Assembly (NCBI RefSeq): GCF_001620265.1
Contig: NZ_CP012661.1
Span: 1-64,000 of the forward strand
DNA length: 64,000 nt
Direction: 5' to 3'
From: Frigidibacter mobilis
GTDB lineage: Bacteria > Pseudomonadota > Alphaproteobacteria > Rhodobacterales > Rhodobacteraceae
Each line of letters starts with the position of its first letter. Position 1 is the first letter of the stretch. Position numbers and translations under genes: made by a program. Of the stretch, positions 35,012 through 43,283 are shown piece by piece. The notes below the pieces were generated by a model. The model was not told the origin of the DNA. It saw nothing but the letters and a program-made list of their open reading frames with translations, and made no database searches.

Positions 35012-35911
35012 ATGACCACCCGCCCCAAGACCCGCAATGCCCATGTCGCCCTTGTGACCTGTTTTCACGAGGATGAGACGATCAACTACCCGGCCACCCG
35101 TGCCCAGGTGCGCCGGCAGGTGGCGGCAGGGAATGACCTGATGGTCTGCGGCACCAATGGCGATTTCTCGGCGCTGACCCATGACGAGAAGATCCGTCTG
35201 GTCGAGGAGGTGATGGACGAGGTTGCCGGCCGGGTGAAGGTGATCGCCAATGTCGGCTGCCCCGCCACCTTCGAGACGCTGCAACTGGCGCGCGCCATCG
35301 ACGGGCTGGGGTTGCACGGGATCGCCGTCATCACGCCCTATTTCATCGCCTGCACGCAGGATGGCCTGATCCGGCACTTCACCACCATCGCCGATGCGGT
35401 GAAGACGCCGGTCTACCTCTACGACATTCCCGCCCGCACCCAGAACCATATCGAGCCGGCCACGGCGCGGGTGCTGGCGCAGCATCCCAATATCGCCGGG
35501 ATCAAGGATTCGGGCGGGTCCACCGAAACTGTGCTGGAATACCTGGCGGTGGCACAGGAGGTGGAGGGGTTCGAGGTCTATTGCGCCCCCGACCATCTGG
35601 TGCTGTGGGGGCTGGAGCAGGGCTGCGCGGGCGTCGTGTCGGGCCTTGGCAATGTCGCGCCCGAGACGCTGGCGGCGATCATCAGCGGGTTCAATGCCGG
35701 TGACATCCCGGCAGCACAGGCCGCGCAGGAGAATTTTGCCGGGCTGCGCAAGGACCTTTACGCGCTTGGCTTCCCGCCGGCGCTGGTCAAGCGGGCGCTC
35801 TACATGAACGACCCGTCAGTGGGCCTGTCGCGCCAGCCGGCGCTGCTGCCCGATGCAGGCCAAGACGCGGCCATCGTGGCGATCCTTGAGGCGCGGGGGC
35901 TGCGGGCATGA
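35012..35911 (+). CDS. Dihydrodipicolinate synthase-family lyase
   Basis: The 299-residue TIM-barrel aldolase/dehydratase has the Schiff-base lysine in IAGIKDSGG (about residue 164), the tyrosine in TPVYLYDIPAR, and GTNGDFSALTHDEKIRLVEE where DapA has GTTGE. The family includes KDG aldolases, 5-dehydro-4-deoxyglucarate dehydratase and related sugar-acid enzymes; true DapA is less likely in this setting. It sits between tctA and a 2-hydroxyacid dehydrogenase (4-bp overlap). I infer a retro-aldol or dehydration step in sugar-acid breakdown. Confidence 0.85.
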   Translation: MTTRPKTRNAHVALVTCFHEDETINYPATRAQVRRQVAAGNDLMVCGTNGDFSALTHDEKIRLVEEVMDEVAGRVKVIANVGCPATFETLQLARAIDGLGLHGIAVITPYFIACTQDGLIRHFTTIADAVKTPVYLYDIPARTQNHIEPATARVLAQHPNIAGIKDSGGSTETVLEYLAVAQEVEGFEVYCAPDHLVLWGLEQGCAGVVSGLGNVAPETLAAIISGFNAGDIPAAQAAQENFAGLRKDLYALGFPPALVKRALYMNDPSVGLSRQPALLPDAGQDAAIVAILEARGLRA

Positions 35912-36867
35912 CCGTCGTGCTGACAACCTCGCCCGGGTTCGGCAAGCATGGCCGCGTGCCGGAGCTGATCGCCGAGAAGGGGTGGGAGCTTGTGCGCTGC
36001 ACCGACACCGCGCTGGCGGATGGCGGCGTGTCGGCCCATATCGCGCGGGCCGATTACCTGGTGGTCGGTCTGATCCCGGTGACGGCAGAGACGCTGGCCG
36101 GGGCAGGGCGGCTGCGCGGCGTGCTCAAGCACGGGGTCGGGGTGGATAATATCGACATCGCCGCCTGCACCGCCGCCGGCCTGCCGGTGTGCAATACGCC
36201 CGCCGCCAATGCCGATGCGGTTGCCGAACTGGCGGTGGGGCTGATGTTCGCAATGGCCCGGTTCATCCCGCAGGGCCATGCCTCTGTCACCTCGGGCGGG
36301 TGGCAGCGGCAGGTCGGCTCGCAGCTTGGCGGCAAGACGCTTGGCATCGTCGGCCTTGGCAATATCGGCAAGCGGTTGGCAAGGCTGGCGCAGGGGCTGG
36401 GGATGACCGTGGTTGCGACCGACAGTTACCCGGACACCGCCTATGCCGCGGCGCAGGGGATCGAGATGCTGGAGCTTGGCGCGCTGCTGGCGCGGGCGGA
36501 CTATGTCTCGTTGCATGTCTTTGGCGGCAAGGACAATGCCGCGCTGATCGGCGCCGGGGCGCTGGCGCAGATGAAGCCCGGTGCTCGGCTCATCAACCTC
36601 GCGCGCGGCGAAGTGGTCGATCTCGACGCGGTTGCGGCAGCGCTGGACAGCGGCCGCCTCGGCGGCGTGGCCATCGACGCCTATGTGACCGAGCCGCCGG
36701 CGATCGACCATCCGGTGTTCTCGCACCCCAACGCGATCTTCACGCCGCATTCGGGGGCGGATACGGCCGAGGCGGTCGAGAATGTCGGGCTGATGGTGAT
36801 CGAGGATATCGAGACGCTGGCCGCCGGCAAGGTCCCCGCGCGCTGCCTGAACGCCAAGGACCTCTGA
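35908..36867 (+). CDS. D-isomer-specific 2-hydroxyacid dehydrogenase
   Basis: The 319-residue NAD(P)-dependent enzyme has a catalytic domain split around a Rossmann domain ([20 protein letters not shown], about residues 147-166). The catalytic Arg is in [12 protein letters not shown], the Glu in [11 protein letters not shown] and the His in [12 protein letters not shown], so the R-E-H triad is complete. It could reduce the 2-oxoacid released by the DHDPS-type lyase. Start at ATG 35908 overlaps the lyase stop; 43 bp separate it from pdxA. Confidence 0.88.
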   Translation: MTVVLTTSPGFGKHGRVPELIAEKGWELVRCTDTALADGGVSAHIARADYLVVGLIPVTAETLAGAGRLRGVLKHGVGVDNIDIAACTAAGLPVCNTPAANADAVAELAVGLMFAMARFIPQGHASVTSGGWQRQVGSQLGGKTLGIVGLGNIGKRLARLAQGLGMTVVATDSYPDTAYAAAQGIEMLELGALLARADYVSLHVFGGKDNAALIGAGALAQMKPGARLINLARGEVVDLDAVAAALDSGRLGGVAIDAYVTEPPAIDHPVFSHPNAIFTPHSGADTAEAVENVGLMVIEDIETLAAGKVPARCLNAKDL

Positions 36868-36910
36868 TGCTGGCCGGGGCGGGCGCTGCCTGATCCCCAA
36901 GGAGACTGAC

Positions 36911-37891
36911 ATGACCGATACACCCGTCATCATCACTATGGGCGACCCTTCGGGCGTTGGCGCCGAAGTGACCGTCAAGGCGATGGCCACCCTCGCCCCG
37001 CAGGAGCGCGCCCGCTATGCCGTGATCGGCGACCGGCCGACGCTGGAACGGGCGTTGGCCGCCTGCGGGCTGAACCTTGCGCTGGCCGATCATGGGGAGG
37101 CGGCGCCGGAAGGGGCACTGCGGGTCGTCCATGTTCCGGTCGAGGGGTTGCCAGGCACATTCGGCGTGCTGTCCCCCGCCTGCGGCGAGGCCTCGTTCCG
37201 CTATATCGAGAAGGCGGTCCAGATGACGGTGGGCGGCGAGGCGCTTGGCATCGTCACCGCGCCGATCAACAAGGAGGCGCTGAATGCCGCGGGCCATCAC
37301 TATGATGGCCATACCGGGATGCTGGCGCATCTGAGCGGGTCGAAGTCCAGCTGGATGCTGCTGGCCTCGCCCACGCTGAACGTGCTGCATGTGTCGACCC
37401 ACGTTTCGCTGAAGGACGCCATCGGCCGCGCCACGCCGGAACGGGTGCGTGACACCATCCGCACCGGGCACAATCACCTGCGGCGCATGGGCATTGAGAG
37501 CCCGCGCATCGCCGTGGCCGGCATCAACCCGCATTGCGGCGAGAACGGGCTGTTCGGGCGCGAGGATGATGACCAGATCGCGCCGGGCGTGAAGCTGGCG
37601 CAGGCCGAGGGCATCAACGTGCAGGGGCCGATTTCAGCCGACACGGTCTATTACCGCGCCCATAGCGGGGCCTTCGATCTGGTGATCGCCCAGTATCACG
37701 ATCAGGGGCATATCCCGATCAAGCTGATCGCCTTCGATACCGCGGTGAACGTGTCGCTTGGCCTGCCGATCGACCGCTGCTCGGTCGATCATGGCACGGC
37801 CTTCGACATTGCGGGCACCGGCAAGGCCAACCATGTCAACATGCTGGCCGCGCTGGACTATGCCGGCAAGCTGGCGGCCAGCAAGCGCTGA
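36911..37891 (+). CDS. pdxA2: PdxA2-type 4-phospho-sugar-acid dehydrogenase (PdxA family)
   Basis: The 326-residue metal- and NAD-dependent dehydrogenase has the family's [37 protein letters not shown] and [20 protein letters not shown], which include the metal-ligand histidines. PdxA makes pyridoxine precursor from 4-phosphohydroxythreonine. The PdxA2 branch instead oxidises and decarboxylates 4-phospho-D-threonate or -erythronate in four-carbon acid-sugar pathways, always with a DUF1537 kinase. A DUF1537 kinase gene is next but one here, so the PdxA2 role is the better reading. ATG 36911 follows AAGGAGA. Confidence 0.87.
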   Translation: MTDTPVIITMGDPSGVGAEVTVKAMATLAPQERARYAVIGDRPTLERALAACGLNLALADHGEAAPEGALRVVHVPVEGLPGTFGVLSPACGEASFRYIEKAVQMTVGGEALGIVTAPINKEALNAAGHHYDGHTGMLAHLSGSKSSWMLLASPTLNVLHVSTHVSLKDAIGRATPERVRDTIRTGHNHLRRMGIESPRIAVAGINPHCGENGLFGREDDDQIAPGVKLAQAEGINVQGPISADTVYYRAHSGAFDLVIAQYHDQGHIPIKLIAFDTAVNVSLGLPIDRCSVDHGTAFDIAGTGKANHVNMLAALDYAGKLAASKR

Positions 37892-37922
37892 TCCCGCGGC
37901 GGGGCTGGCGCCTGCGCGCGCG

Positions 37923-38690
37923 TCAGCCCTTCATGCGCAGATCCAGCGGCCCGCTGCCGAACAGCCGGTCGCGCGATTGTTCGAGGTGGCTGCGCATCAG
38001 CGCCTCTGCCGTGGCGGCCTTGCCATCGCGGATCGCATCGAAGATCGCCGCATGTTCTGCCAGCACCGCCTCCAGCGCCTTGGCGCCGTCGGTCATCAGC
38101 GACTCGCCATGCATCTTCATGCCGACATAGATATGCTCGCGCAGGGCCCGCATCGAGGCTTCGTAATACTGGTTGTTGGCGGCGCGGGTGATGGCGAGGT
38201 GGAAGGCGAAATCGGCATCCTCGCGGTGCTCGCGGCTGCCGGTCGCCGCGCGCATCATCCCGAGCGCCTCGGCAATCTCGTCCAGCGCCGCATGGTTGCG
38301 CCGCTCAGAGGCCAGCCCGGCCGCCGCCGTCTCGATGGTGATGCGGAACTCGTAGCAGCGCTGGACATCGGCCAGCGTTTCCACCCGCGCAAAGCCCACC
38401 GGATGCGAGATCGAGGCGCGCACGAAATTTCCCGCTCCCTGCCGCGAATAGATCACCCCCTCGGCCCGCAATTTCTCCAGCGCGGCGCGCAGGATCGGGC
38501 GGGATACGCCAAACTCTTCGGACAGCGTGTGTTCCGAGGGCAGCTTCTGGTTGACCCGGTAGTCACCGTTGGAGATCCGGCTGAACAGCGAGTGATACAC
38601 CCGGTCGGCCAGCGTGCGCTTGGGTTTGTCGACGGGAGTGTAGCTGGTTGGCACTGGCGTTACCTTCAACGGGGGTCCGGGCGTGAGCAT
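37923..38690 (-). CDS. GntR-family (FadR/FCD) regulator of the sugar-acid module
   Basis: The regulator of up to 255 residues has a winged helix (LADRVYHSLFSRISNGDYRV, LPSEHTLSEEFGVSRPILRA) and an FCD domain from about residue 105 (CYEFRITIETAAAGLASERR) with metal-site histidines in DADFAFHLAITRAANN and LMRSHLEQS. It is downstream of the DUF1537 kinase and convergent with pdxA2. The ATG at 38690 overlaps the kinase end by 25 bp and lacks a ribosome site; GTG 38654 has GAAGG eight bases upstream and no overlap, and may be the real start. It is the natural candidate to bind the three operator copies. Confidence 0.85.
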   Translation of the reverse strand: MLTPGPPLKVTPVPTSYTPVDKPKRTLADRVYHSLFSRISNGDYRVNQKLPSEHTLSEEFGVSRPILRAALEKLRAEGVIYSRQGAGNFVRASISHPVGFARVETLADVQRCYEFRITIETAAAGLASERRNHAALDEIAEALGMMRAATGSREHREDADFAFHLAITRAANNQYYEASMRALREHIYVGMKMHGESLMTDGAKALEAVLAEHAAIFDAIRDGKAATAEALMRSHLEQSRDRLFGSGPLDLRMKG

Positions 38691-39708
38691 AGGAGCATTT
38701 TCGCAAGTCTCTCAAGTGTATCGGGAGCGCCGAAGCCGCCGGATTTGGTCAGGACCTGCAGCCCGGGCAGCCCGTCGAGCAGGGTAGAGACCGGAACGCC
38801 CGGCAGCGCCTCGCCCTCGACCAGCAGCAGCCCCGCGCCGAGATTGTGCAAGATCGCCGCCGCGCTCTCGCCGCCGCAGGCCAGCAGCGTCGCGGGCGGT
38901 GCCTCGCGCACCCAGCGTGCCACGCCTTCGGCAAAGCGTGCGCTGGCTGTGGCCGGGCCGATCTGCCCGGCGCCGGGCGTCATCTGCAGGGCGCGGAGTT
39001 GCCCGCCGGTGGTGTCTGGCACTGCACCGTTCGGCGCGGCAACCGGATCCAGCGTGGCAAGCTGCGCCAGCGTGACCGGATCGCGCGAGCCGATGGCGAA
39101 GAGTGCGGGGCGTGCAGCGGCACGGGCTGCGGCCCCGGAGCATCCGGCACCAGCCTGCGCGCCAACGCCTCGGCCAGCCCGGCGGCGCCGACGAACAGCG
39201 TGTCCGCCAAGGCCACGCCGCACAGCGCCGCGTCGATTCCGGCATCGTCTTGCGCGTCGATCACCTGCGCCGGCGCCAGCCCCAGCCGCTCGGCCACCGG
39301 GATGGGGGCCTCCACTCCCATGCCCGCCAGCGCGCCGTCCTTTACAACTCGGCCAAGGCGCGGAATGGCCGGGCAGGCCATCAGGCCGGGCCGCAGCCGG
39401 GCAAGCTGCGCCACCTCGACCGACACATGGCCCTTCAGCCGGCTGTCGATCTTCTTGAAGAGGATCGCCCCGCGCCATTCAGGGGTGGAGCCAAGGGCCT
39501 CAAGTACCTGGCCGACCCGCGCTGCGGCCTGATCCTCGTTAATTTCCCGGCTGTTGGTCGTGACGGCCAGAACGTCGGGATCCTGCCGCACAGCGCCCTG
39601 CACGACGCCCGGCGCCAGCGCACAGACCACCCGCAGGCCCCGCGCGGCAAAGGCGGCCGAGCTGTCGAGCGCCCCGGTCAGGTCATCGGCGATGAGAAGT
39701 ATCTTCAT
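38666..39708 (-). pseudogene. Four-carbon acid sugar kinase, DUF1537 family, single-base frameshift
   Basis: Kinases of this family phosphorylate D-threonate, D-erythronate or related acids for PdxA2-type dehydrogenases. The N-terminal domain is intact from MKILLIADDLTGALDSSAAF, including FKKIDSRLKGHVSVEVAQLA. The frame is lost at a run of four G (39107-39110). The C-terminal nucleotide-binding domain continues in another frame (LFAIGSRDPVTLAQLATLDP to LLACGGESAAAIL and VLTKSGGFGAPDTL). One added base restores 347 residues. Shorter than the usual 400-odd residues, so a compact member. Its control region carries a perfect palindrome (39744-39758). Confidence 0.85.
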
Positions 39709-39743
39709 GGGGCACCGGAGTGTTGCGCGGGCCTCCAATATAG

Positions 39744-39758
39744 CAAGTTTACAACTTG
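39744..39758. promoter_or_regulatory. Candidate operator copy 3, perfect palindrome upstream of the DUF1537 kinase
   Basis: CAAGTT-TAC-AACTTG is a perfect 6-bp dyad 36 bp upstream of the kinase ATG. Degenerate copies at 31719 and 31920 flank the divergent promoter of the Fe-alcohol dehydrogenase and tctB. This is the best-conserved site and should define the consensus of the local GntR regulator. Confidence 0.6.
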
Positions 39759-39812
39759 GCTTACAAGATCATGTCTGGCGCAATTTGCGCGCGCCGTTGC
39801 CGGCGCCCCGGG

Positions 39813-40115
39813 TCACATCTTCCGCAGATAGGCCCACGAGACGTAGCCCTTGAGCGCCCGTGCCCGCTCCAGCGAGACATTGCACCAGCGGGTGCCACCG
39901 GTCTGCTGACAACTGTGCACGCGCAGGATGGTGCCATTCGGAAGGCCGACGATGACAACATATCCGGTTCCGGGGCCCGCCCGCATCTTCAGCATGTCAT
40001 CGCCTTCGACGCCATGAACCTCATAGCGGTCGCGCCAGCCGGCCGCCGCCGGCCCGGCGCCAAGGGCGGCTGCCAAGGCGCCCGCGACCAGCGAGCGAAA
40101 GAGGGGTCCGCGCAT
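39813..40115 (-). CDS. Small exported SH3-like domain protein
   Basis: The 100-residue protein has a signal peptide (MRGPLFRSLVAGALAAALGA with cleavage near AAAG) and one bacterial SH3 domain (MLKMRAGPGTGYVVIVGLPN, ending LKGYVSWAYLRKM). Two cysteines (SCQQTGG and RWCNVS) could form a periplasmic disulfide. SH3b proteins of this kind often bind peptidoglycan or act as sensor modules. It lies between two unrelated catabolic units with its own short upstream region. No specific role can be assigned. Confidence 0.75.
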   Translation of the reverse strand: MRGPLFRSLVAGALAAALGAGPAAAGWRDRYEVHGVEGDDMLKMRAGPGTGYVVIVGLPNGTILRVHSCQQTGGTRWCNVSLERARALKGYVSWAYLRKM

Positions 40116-40183
40116 CGCTCTCTCCTGTTTTTTGCCACAGGGAGGGTGTAGCCGGTCAGGCCGCCGGAAGAAACCGCGCTCTG

Positions 40184-40858
40184 CTAGCCGTCCAGCGCAG
40201 CGGCGACCAGCTTGCTGGCGCCCGACAGCTCGCCCAGCTTCTGCCCCGCCTCGATCAGGCCACGGTTGCGGCCCGCGCGCGCCTGCCGCGCCGCCGCCTC
40301 GGCCAGCACCCCGGGCGCCTCGTCGGGGGGCAGGACCAGTACGCCGCAGGCATCCATCACCACCAGATCGCCGGGCATCACCGGCACGTTCCCGCAAGCG
40401 ACCGGCAGATTGAGCGCGCCGCCCAGATCGTTGAGCCGCGTGGTGATGGCCGACACGCCGGTGCAGAACACCGGCAAGCCGACCTCGATGATCTCGTCCG
40501 GGTCGGTGCAGGGACCATCGAGCACCACCGCCACCGCCCCGGCCACCCTGGCGGCAAAGGCGACGCCGCCGCCAAGGCAGGCATGGCGAGTGTCGCCCAG
40601 ACGGTCGATCACCACCACATCGCCGGGCTGCACCACCGACATCGCGTGATGCAGCATGGTCGAGCAGGTGCCGGGGATTGCCACCGTCACCGCGGTGCCG
40701 GTCAGCGTGCCGGAGATCGGGGCGATGGGGCGCAGTGCGCGGCTGACGAAGCCGCGGTGGCGGAAATGGCCGATGGTGGCGATCTCGACCGCGCGGAAGC
40801 CGGCAAGCAGGTCGTCCGCTACCGCGGCGGGTCGCGGGCCGATCCGGTATTTCTTCAT
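40184..40858 (-). CDS. RraA-family protein (aldolase/decarboxylase-like) lacking a key arginine
   Basis: The 224-residue protein has the RraA fold, with TVAIPGTCSTMLHHAMSVVQ, then PGDVVVIDRLGDTRHACLGG (phosphate/pyruvate-binding loop) and GAVAVVLDGPCTDPDEIIEV. In active class II pyruvate aldolases this last motif has Arg-Asp, the Arg contacting the substrate carboxylate. Here it is Thr-Asp. So aldolase activity may be lost or changed, or the protein may act on another substrate. It is the last gene of the operon 40184-46643 and overlaps the ATPase gene by 4 bp. Confidence 0.82.
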   Translation of the reverse strand: MKKYRIGPRPAAVADDLLAGFRAVEIATIGHFRHRGFVSRALRPIAPISGTLTGTAVTVAIPGTCSTMLHHAMSVVQPGDVVVIDRLGDTRHACLGGGVAFAARVAGAVAVVLDGPCTDPDEIIEVGLPVFCTGVSAITTRLNDLGGALNLPVACGNVPVMPGDLVVMDACGVLVLPPDEAPGVLAEAAARQARAGRNRGLIEAGQKLGELSGASKLVAAALDG

Positions 40859-42480
40859 GGCTGCTGTCCTTGGCTCGGGCGGTCCTGCCAGTCGCGCCCG
40901 GGCACGGCCGACAGCAATTCGCGGGTATAGGGGTTACGCGGGGTGGCGAAGAGGTCTGCCGCGGGCCCCTGCTCGACGATCTCGCCCCGCCGCATCACCG
41001 CGATGCGGTCGCAGATGCGCGAGGCGACGCGCAGGTCATGGGTGATGAACAGCAGGCCGAATTGCAGATCCCTCTGCATCTGCGCCAGCAGGTCGAGGAT
41101 CTGCGCCTGCACCGACACATCCAGCGCCGACACGCTTTCATCGGCGATCAGCAGGTCGGGCTGCACGGCCAGCGCGCGGGCAATGCAGATGCGCTGGCGC
41201 TGCCCGCCCGAAAACTCATGCGGAAAGCGCCGGGCGGCGCTGCGGTCGAGCCCCACCGCCTCGATCAGGTCCAGCGCGCGGGCGCGCGCTTCGGCGGAGG
41301 GCAGGCCGTGGATCATCGGGCCTTCGGCAATCGCGTCACCGACGGCCTGGCGCGGGTCGAGCGCGGTGTAGGGATCCTGGAACACGATCTGCACCTTGCG
41401 GCGCGCCTGGCGCAGGGTGCTGCCGGTCAGGCCGGTGAAGGCGCCGTTGTCGATCACCACCTCGCCGCCGTCCGGCTCCACCAGACGGATCACGCATTGT
41501 GCCAGCGTGGATTTGCCGCTGCCGCTTTCGCCTACCAGCCCCAGTGTCTCGCCCCGCCGCAGGGTCACATCCACGCCCTTCAGCGCCTGCACCTCGCGGC
41601 TGGCGCCGATCAGGGTGCGGGTCTTGTAGGTCTTGCTCAGCCCTTCCGCGCGCAGCACTTGCTCGCCCAGAACTGCGGCCGTTGCTTTGGGGGCGAGTCG
41701 CGGCACGGCGGCGATCAGCTGGCGGGTATAGTCGGCCTGCGGATCGTTCAGCACCGCTTCGCGGGGGCCGATCTCCACCAGCTTGCCGTGGCGCATCACC
41801 GCCACCCGGTCGGCAATTTCGGCCACCACCCCGAAGTCATGGGTGATGAACAGGATCCCGGTGCCATGCTTGCGGCGCAGGTCCAGCATCAGCCTCAGGA
41901 TCTGCGCCTGCGTGGTCACGTCCAGCGCCGTCGTCGGCTCATCCGCAATCAGCAATGCCGGGTCCAGCGCGAGCGCGGTTGCAATCATCACCCGCTGGCA
42001 CTGCCCGCCCGAAAGCTGGTGCGGATAGGCGCGCAGGATCGCCTCGGGGTCCGGCAGGCGTACCTCGGCGAAAAGGTCGATGACCCTCTGCCGGATCCCG
42101 GCCGGTTTCAGGTCGGTATGCAGGCGGAACACCTCGGAGACCTGCGCGCCGACACGGTAGATCGGGTTCAGCGCCGCGATGGGTTCCTGAAACACCATCG
42201 CCAGCCGCCGCCCCGACAGGCGCAGCCGCTCGCGCCGCGGCAGGCGCAGCAGGTCGCGGCCCTCGAACAGGATCTCTCCCTGCGGGCGCGGCAGGTTGGT
42301 CGGCAACAGCCCCATCAACGACAGCGCGGTCAGCGACTTGCCCGAGCCGGTTTCGCCCACCACGCACAGGATCTCGCCGCGGTTCAGCGTCAGCGACAGG
42401 TCCTCGACCGCAAAGGCCCGGTCGGCGCCGCGGGGCAGGGGCACCGAGAGATGGCGGATGTCGATCAGCGGGTCGGTCAT
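40855..42480 (-). CDS. Dual-domain peptide-type ABC transporter ATPase (DppD-DppF fusion)
   Basis: This 541-residue protein carries two nucleotide-binding domains. Domain 1 has [23 protein letters not shown] and [12 protein letters not shown]. Domain 2 has [24 protein letters not shown] and [12 protein letters not shown], where the usual Pro after the Walker B Glu is Ser. The linker lies around residues 265-285. It overlaps the creatininase-family gene upstream and the RraA-type gene downstream by 4 bp each. The frame is intact, so this fusion is real. Confidence 0.9.
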   Translation of the reverse strand: MTDPLIDIRHLSVPLPRGADRAFAVEDLSLTLNRGEILCVVGETGSGKSLTALSLMGLLPTNLPRPQGEILFEGRDLLRLPRRERLRLSGRRLAMVFQEPIAALNPIYRVGAQVSEVFRLHTDLKPAGIRQRVIDLFAEVRLPDPEAILRAYPHQLSGGQCQRVMIATALALDPALLIADEPTTALDVTTQAQILRLMLDLRRKHGTGILFITHDFGVVAEIADRVAVMRHGKLVEIGPREAVLNDPQADYTRQLIAAVPRLAPKATAAVLGEQVLRAEGLSKTYKTRTLIGASREVQALKGVDVTLRRGETLGLVGESGSGKSTLAQCVIRLVEPDGGEVVIDNGAFTGLTGSTLRQARRKVQIVFQDPYTALDPRQAVGDAIAEGPMIHGLPSAEARARALDLIEAVGLDRSAARRFPHEFSGGQRQRICIARALAVQPDLLIADESVSALDVSVQAQILDLLAQMQRDLQFGLLFITHDLRVASRICDRIAVMRRGEIVEQGPAADLFATPRNPYTRELLSAVPGRDWQDRPSQGQQP

Positions 42481-43283
42481 GATCGGGGCCCCGCCTGCAG
42501 CTGGCGCGGATCATGCTGGCGCAGATGGGTCACCAGCCGTGCGCAATGGCCGGTCAGATGCTCGACGATCAGCCGCCCCGCCTCGGCCGAGGCCAGTGCC
42601 GGATCGCCGCCCAGCATCCCGTCGGGGTGCAGCTCGTACCCGTCCAGCGGCAGGTTCAGCGGCATCCCTTCGAACCGCACGCCGGTCACGCCGATGGCGG
42701 GCAACCCCATCGCCTGCGCGGGCACCGCGGCGCGCATCAGGTCGGGGCGCATCGTCCCGGGCCGCAGATACATGGACACCGAGGTGACGGGATCGCCGCC
42801 ATGCCCGCGCGCCTGCGCCGCGGCGGGGCCGTGGATCTGCGCCCAAATGCTGTCGGGGATCGACCGCCACAGGTCGATGGACGCGACGGCCACCCCGGTT
42901 CTGCGGCGGATGCCCCTCAGCGCCTCGTCGATCAGCGGGGCGTTGGTGGAATGCCCGTTCACGATCAGGAGCCGCGAGATGTCATGGTCCAGGAAGGAGG
43001 TGACCATATCCTCGACCACGGCGCGGAAGGTGGCGGCCCGCAGCTGGATGCCTCCCGGATAGCCGCGGAAGAACTCGGCATGGCCGAAGGGCAGGCAGGG
43101 CGCGGCGATGGCGCCCGAGGCCTTTGCCGCACGCAGGGCGATCTCTTCGGCCAGCAGGTAGTCGCCCATCGGCGCATGGGGGCCCTGCTCCTCATGGCTG
43201 CCAAGCGGCAGCAGGATCACCGGATCCTCGGCCAGACGGTCGCGGAATTCCGCAACCGTCATGTCTTTGAGCGCATGTTTCAC
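42477..43283 (-). CDS. Creatininase-family amidohydrolase
   Basis: The 268-residue metalloenzyme shows ligands in LPLGSHEEQGPHAPMGDY (Glu, His, Asp at about residues 29-42) and a His in LIVNGHSTNAPLIDEAL. PFGHAEFFRGYPGGIQLRAA corresponds to the substrate loop. Family reactions include creatinine, formamidopyrimidine and lactam-like amide hydrolysis and MftE-type peptide cleavage. It is embedded between the ATPase and binding-protein genes of an ABC importer (4-bp overlaps on both sides), which means the imported compound probably carries the hydrolysed amide bond. Confidence 0.87.
   Translation of the reverse strand: MKHALKDMTVAEFRDRLAEDPVILLPLGSHEEQGPHAPMGDYLLAEEIALRAAKASGAIAAPCLPFGHAEFFRGYPGGIQLRAATFRAVVEDMVTSFLDHDISRLLIVNGHSTNAPLIDEALRGIRRRTGVAVASIDLWRSIPDSIWAQIHGPAAAQARGHGGDPVTSVSMYLRPGTMRPDLMRAAVPAQAMGLPAIGVTGVRFEGMPLNLPLDGYELHPDGMLGGDPALASAEAGRLIVEHLTGHCARLVTHLRQHDPRQLQAGPRS

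Noticed and set aside
36911-37891. Housekeeping PdxA of pyridoxal phosphate synthesis
   Set aside because: The gene is in a transporter/lyase operon next to a DUF1537 kinase, not with ksgA/rsmA or surA as housekeeping pdxA often is; PdxA2 is more likely.
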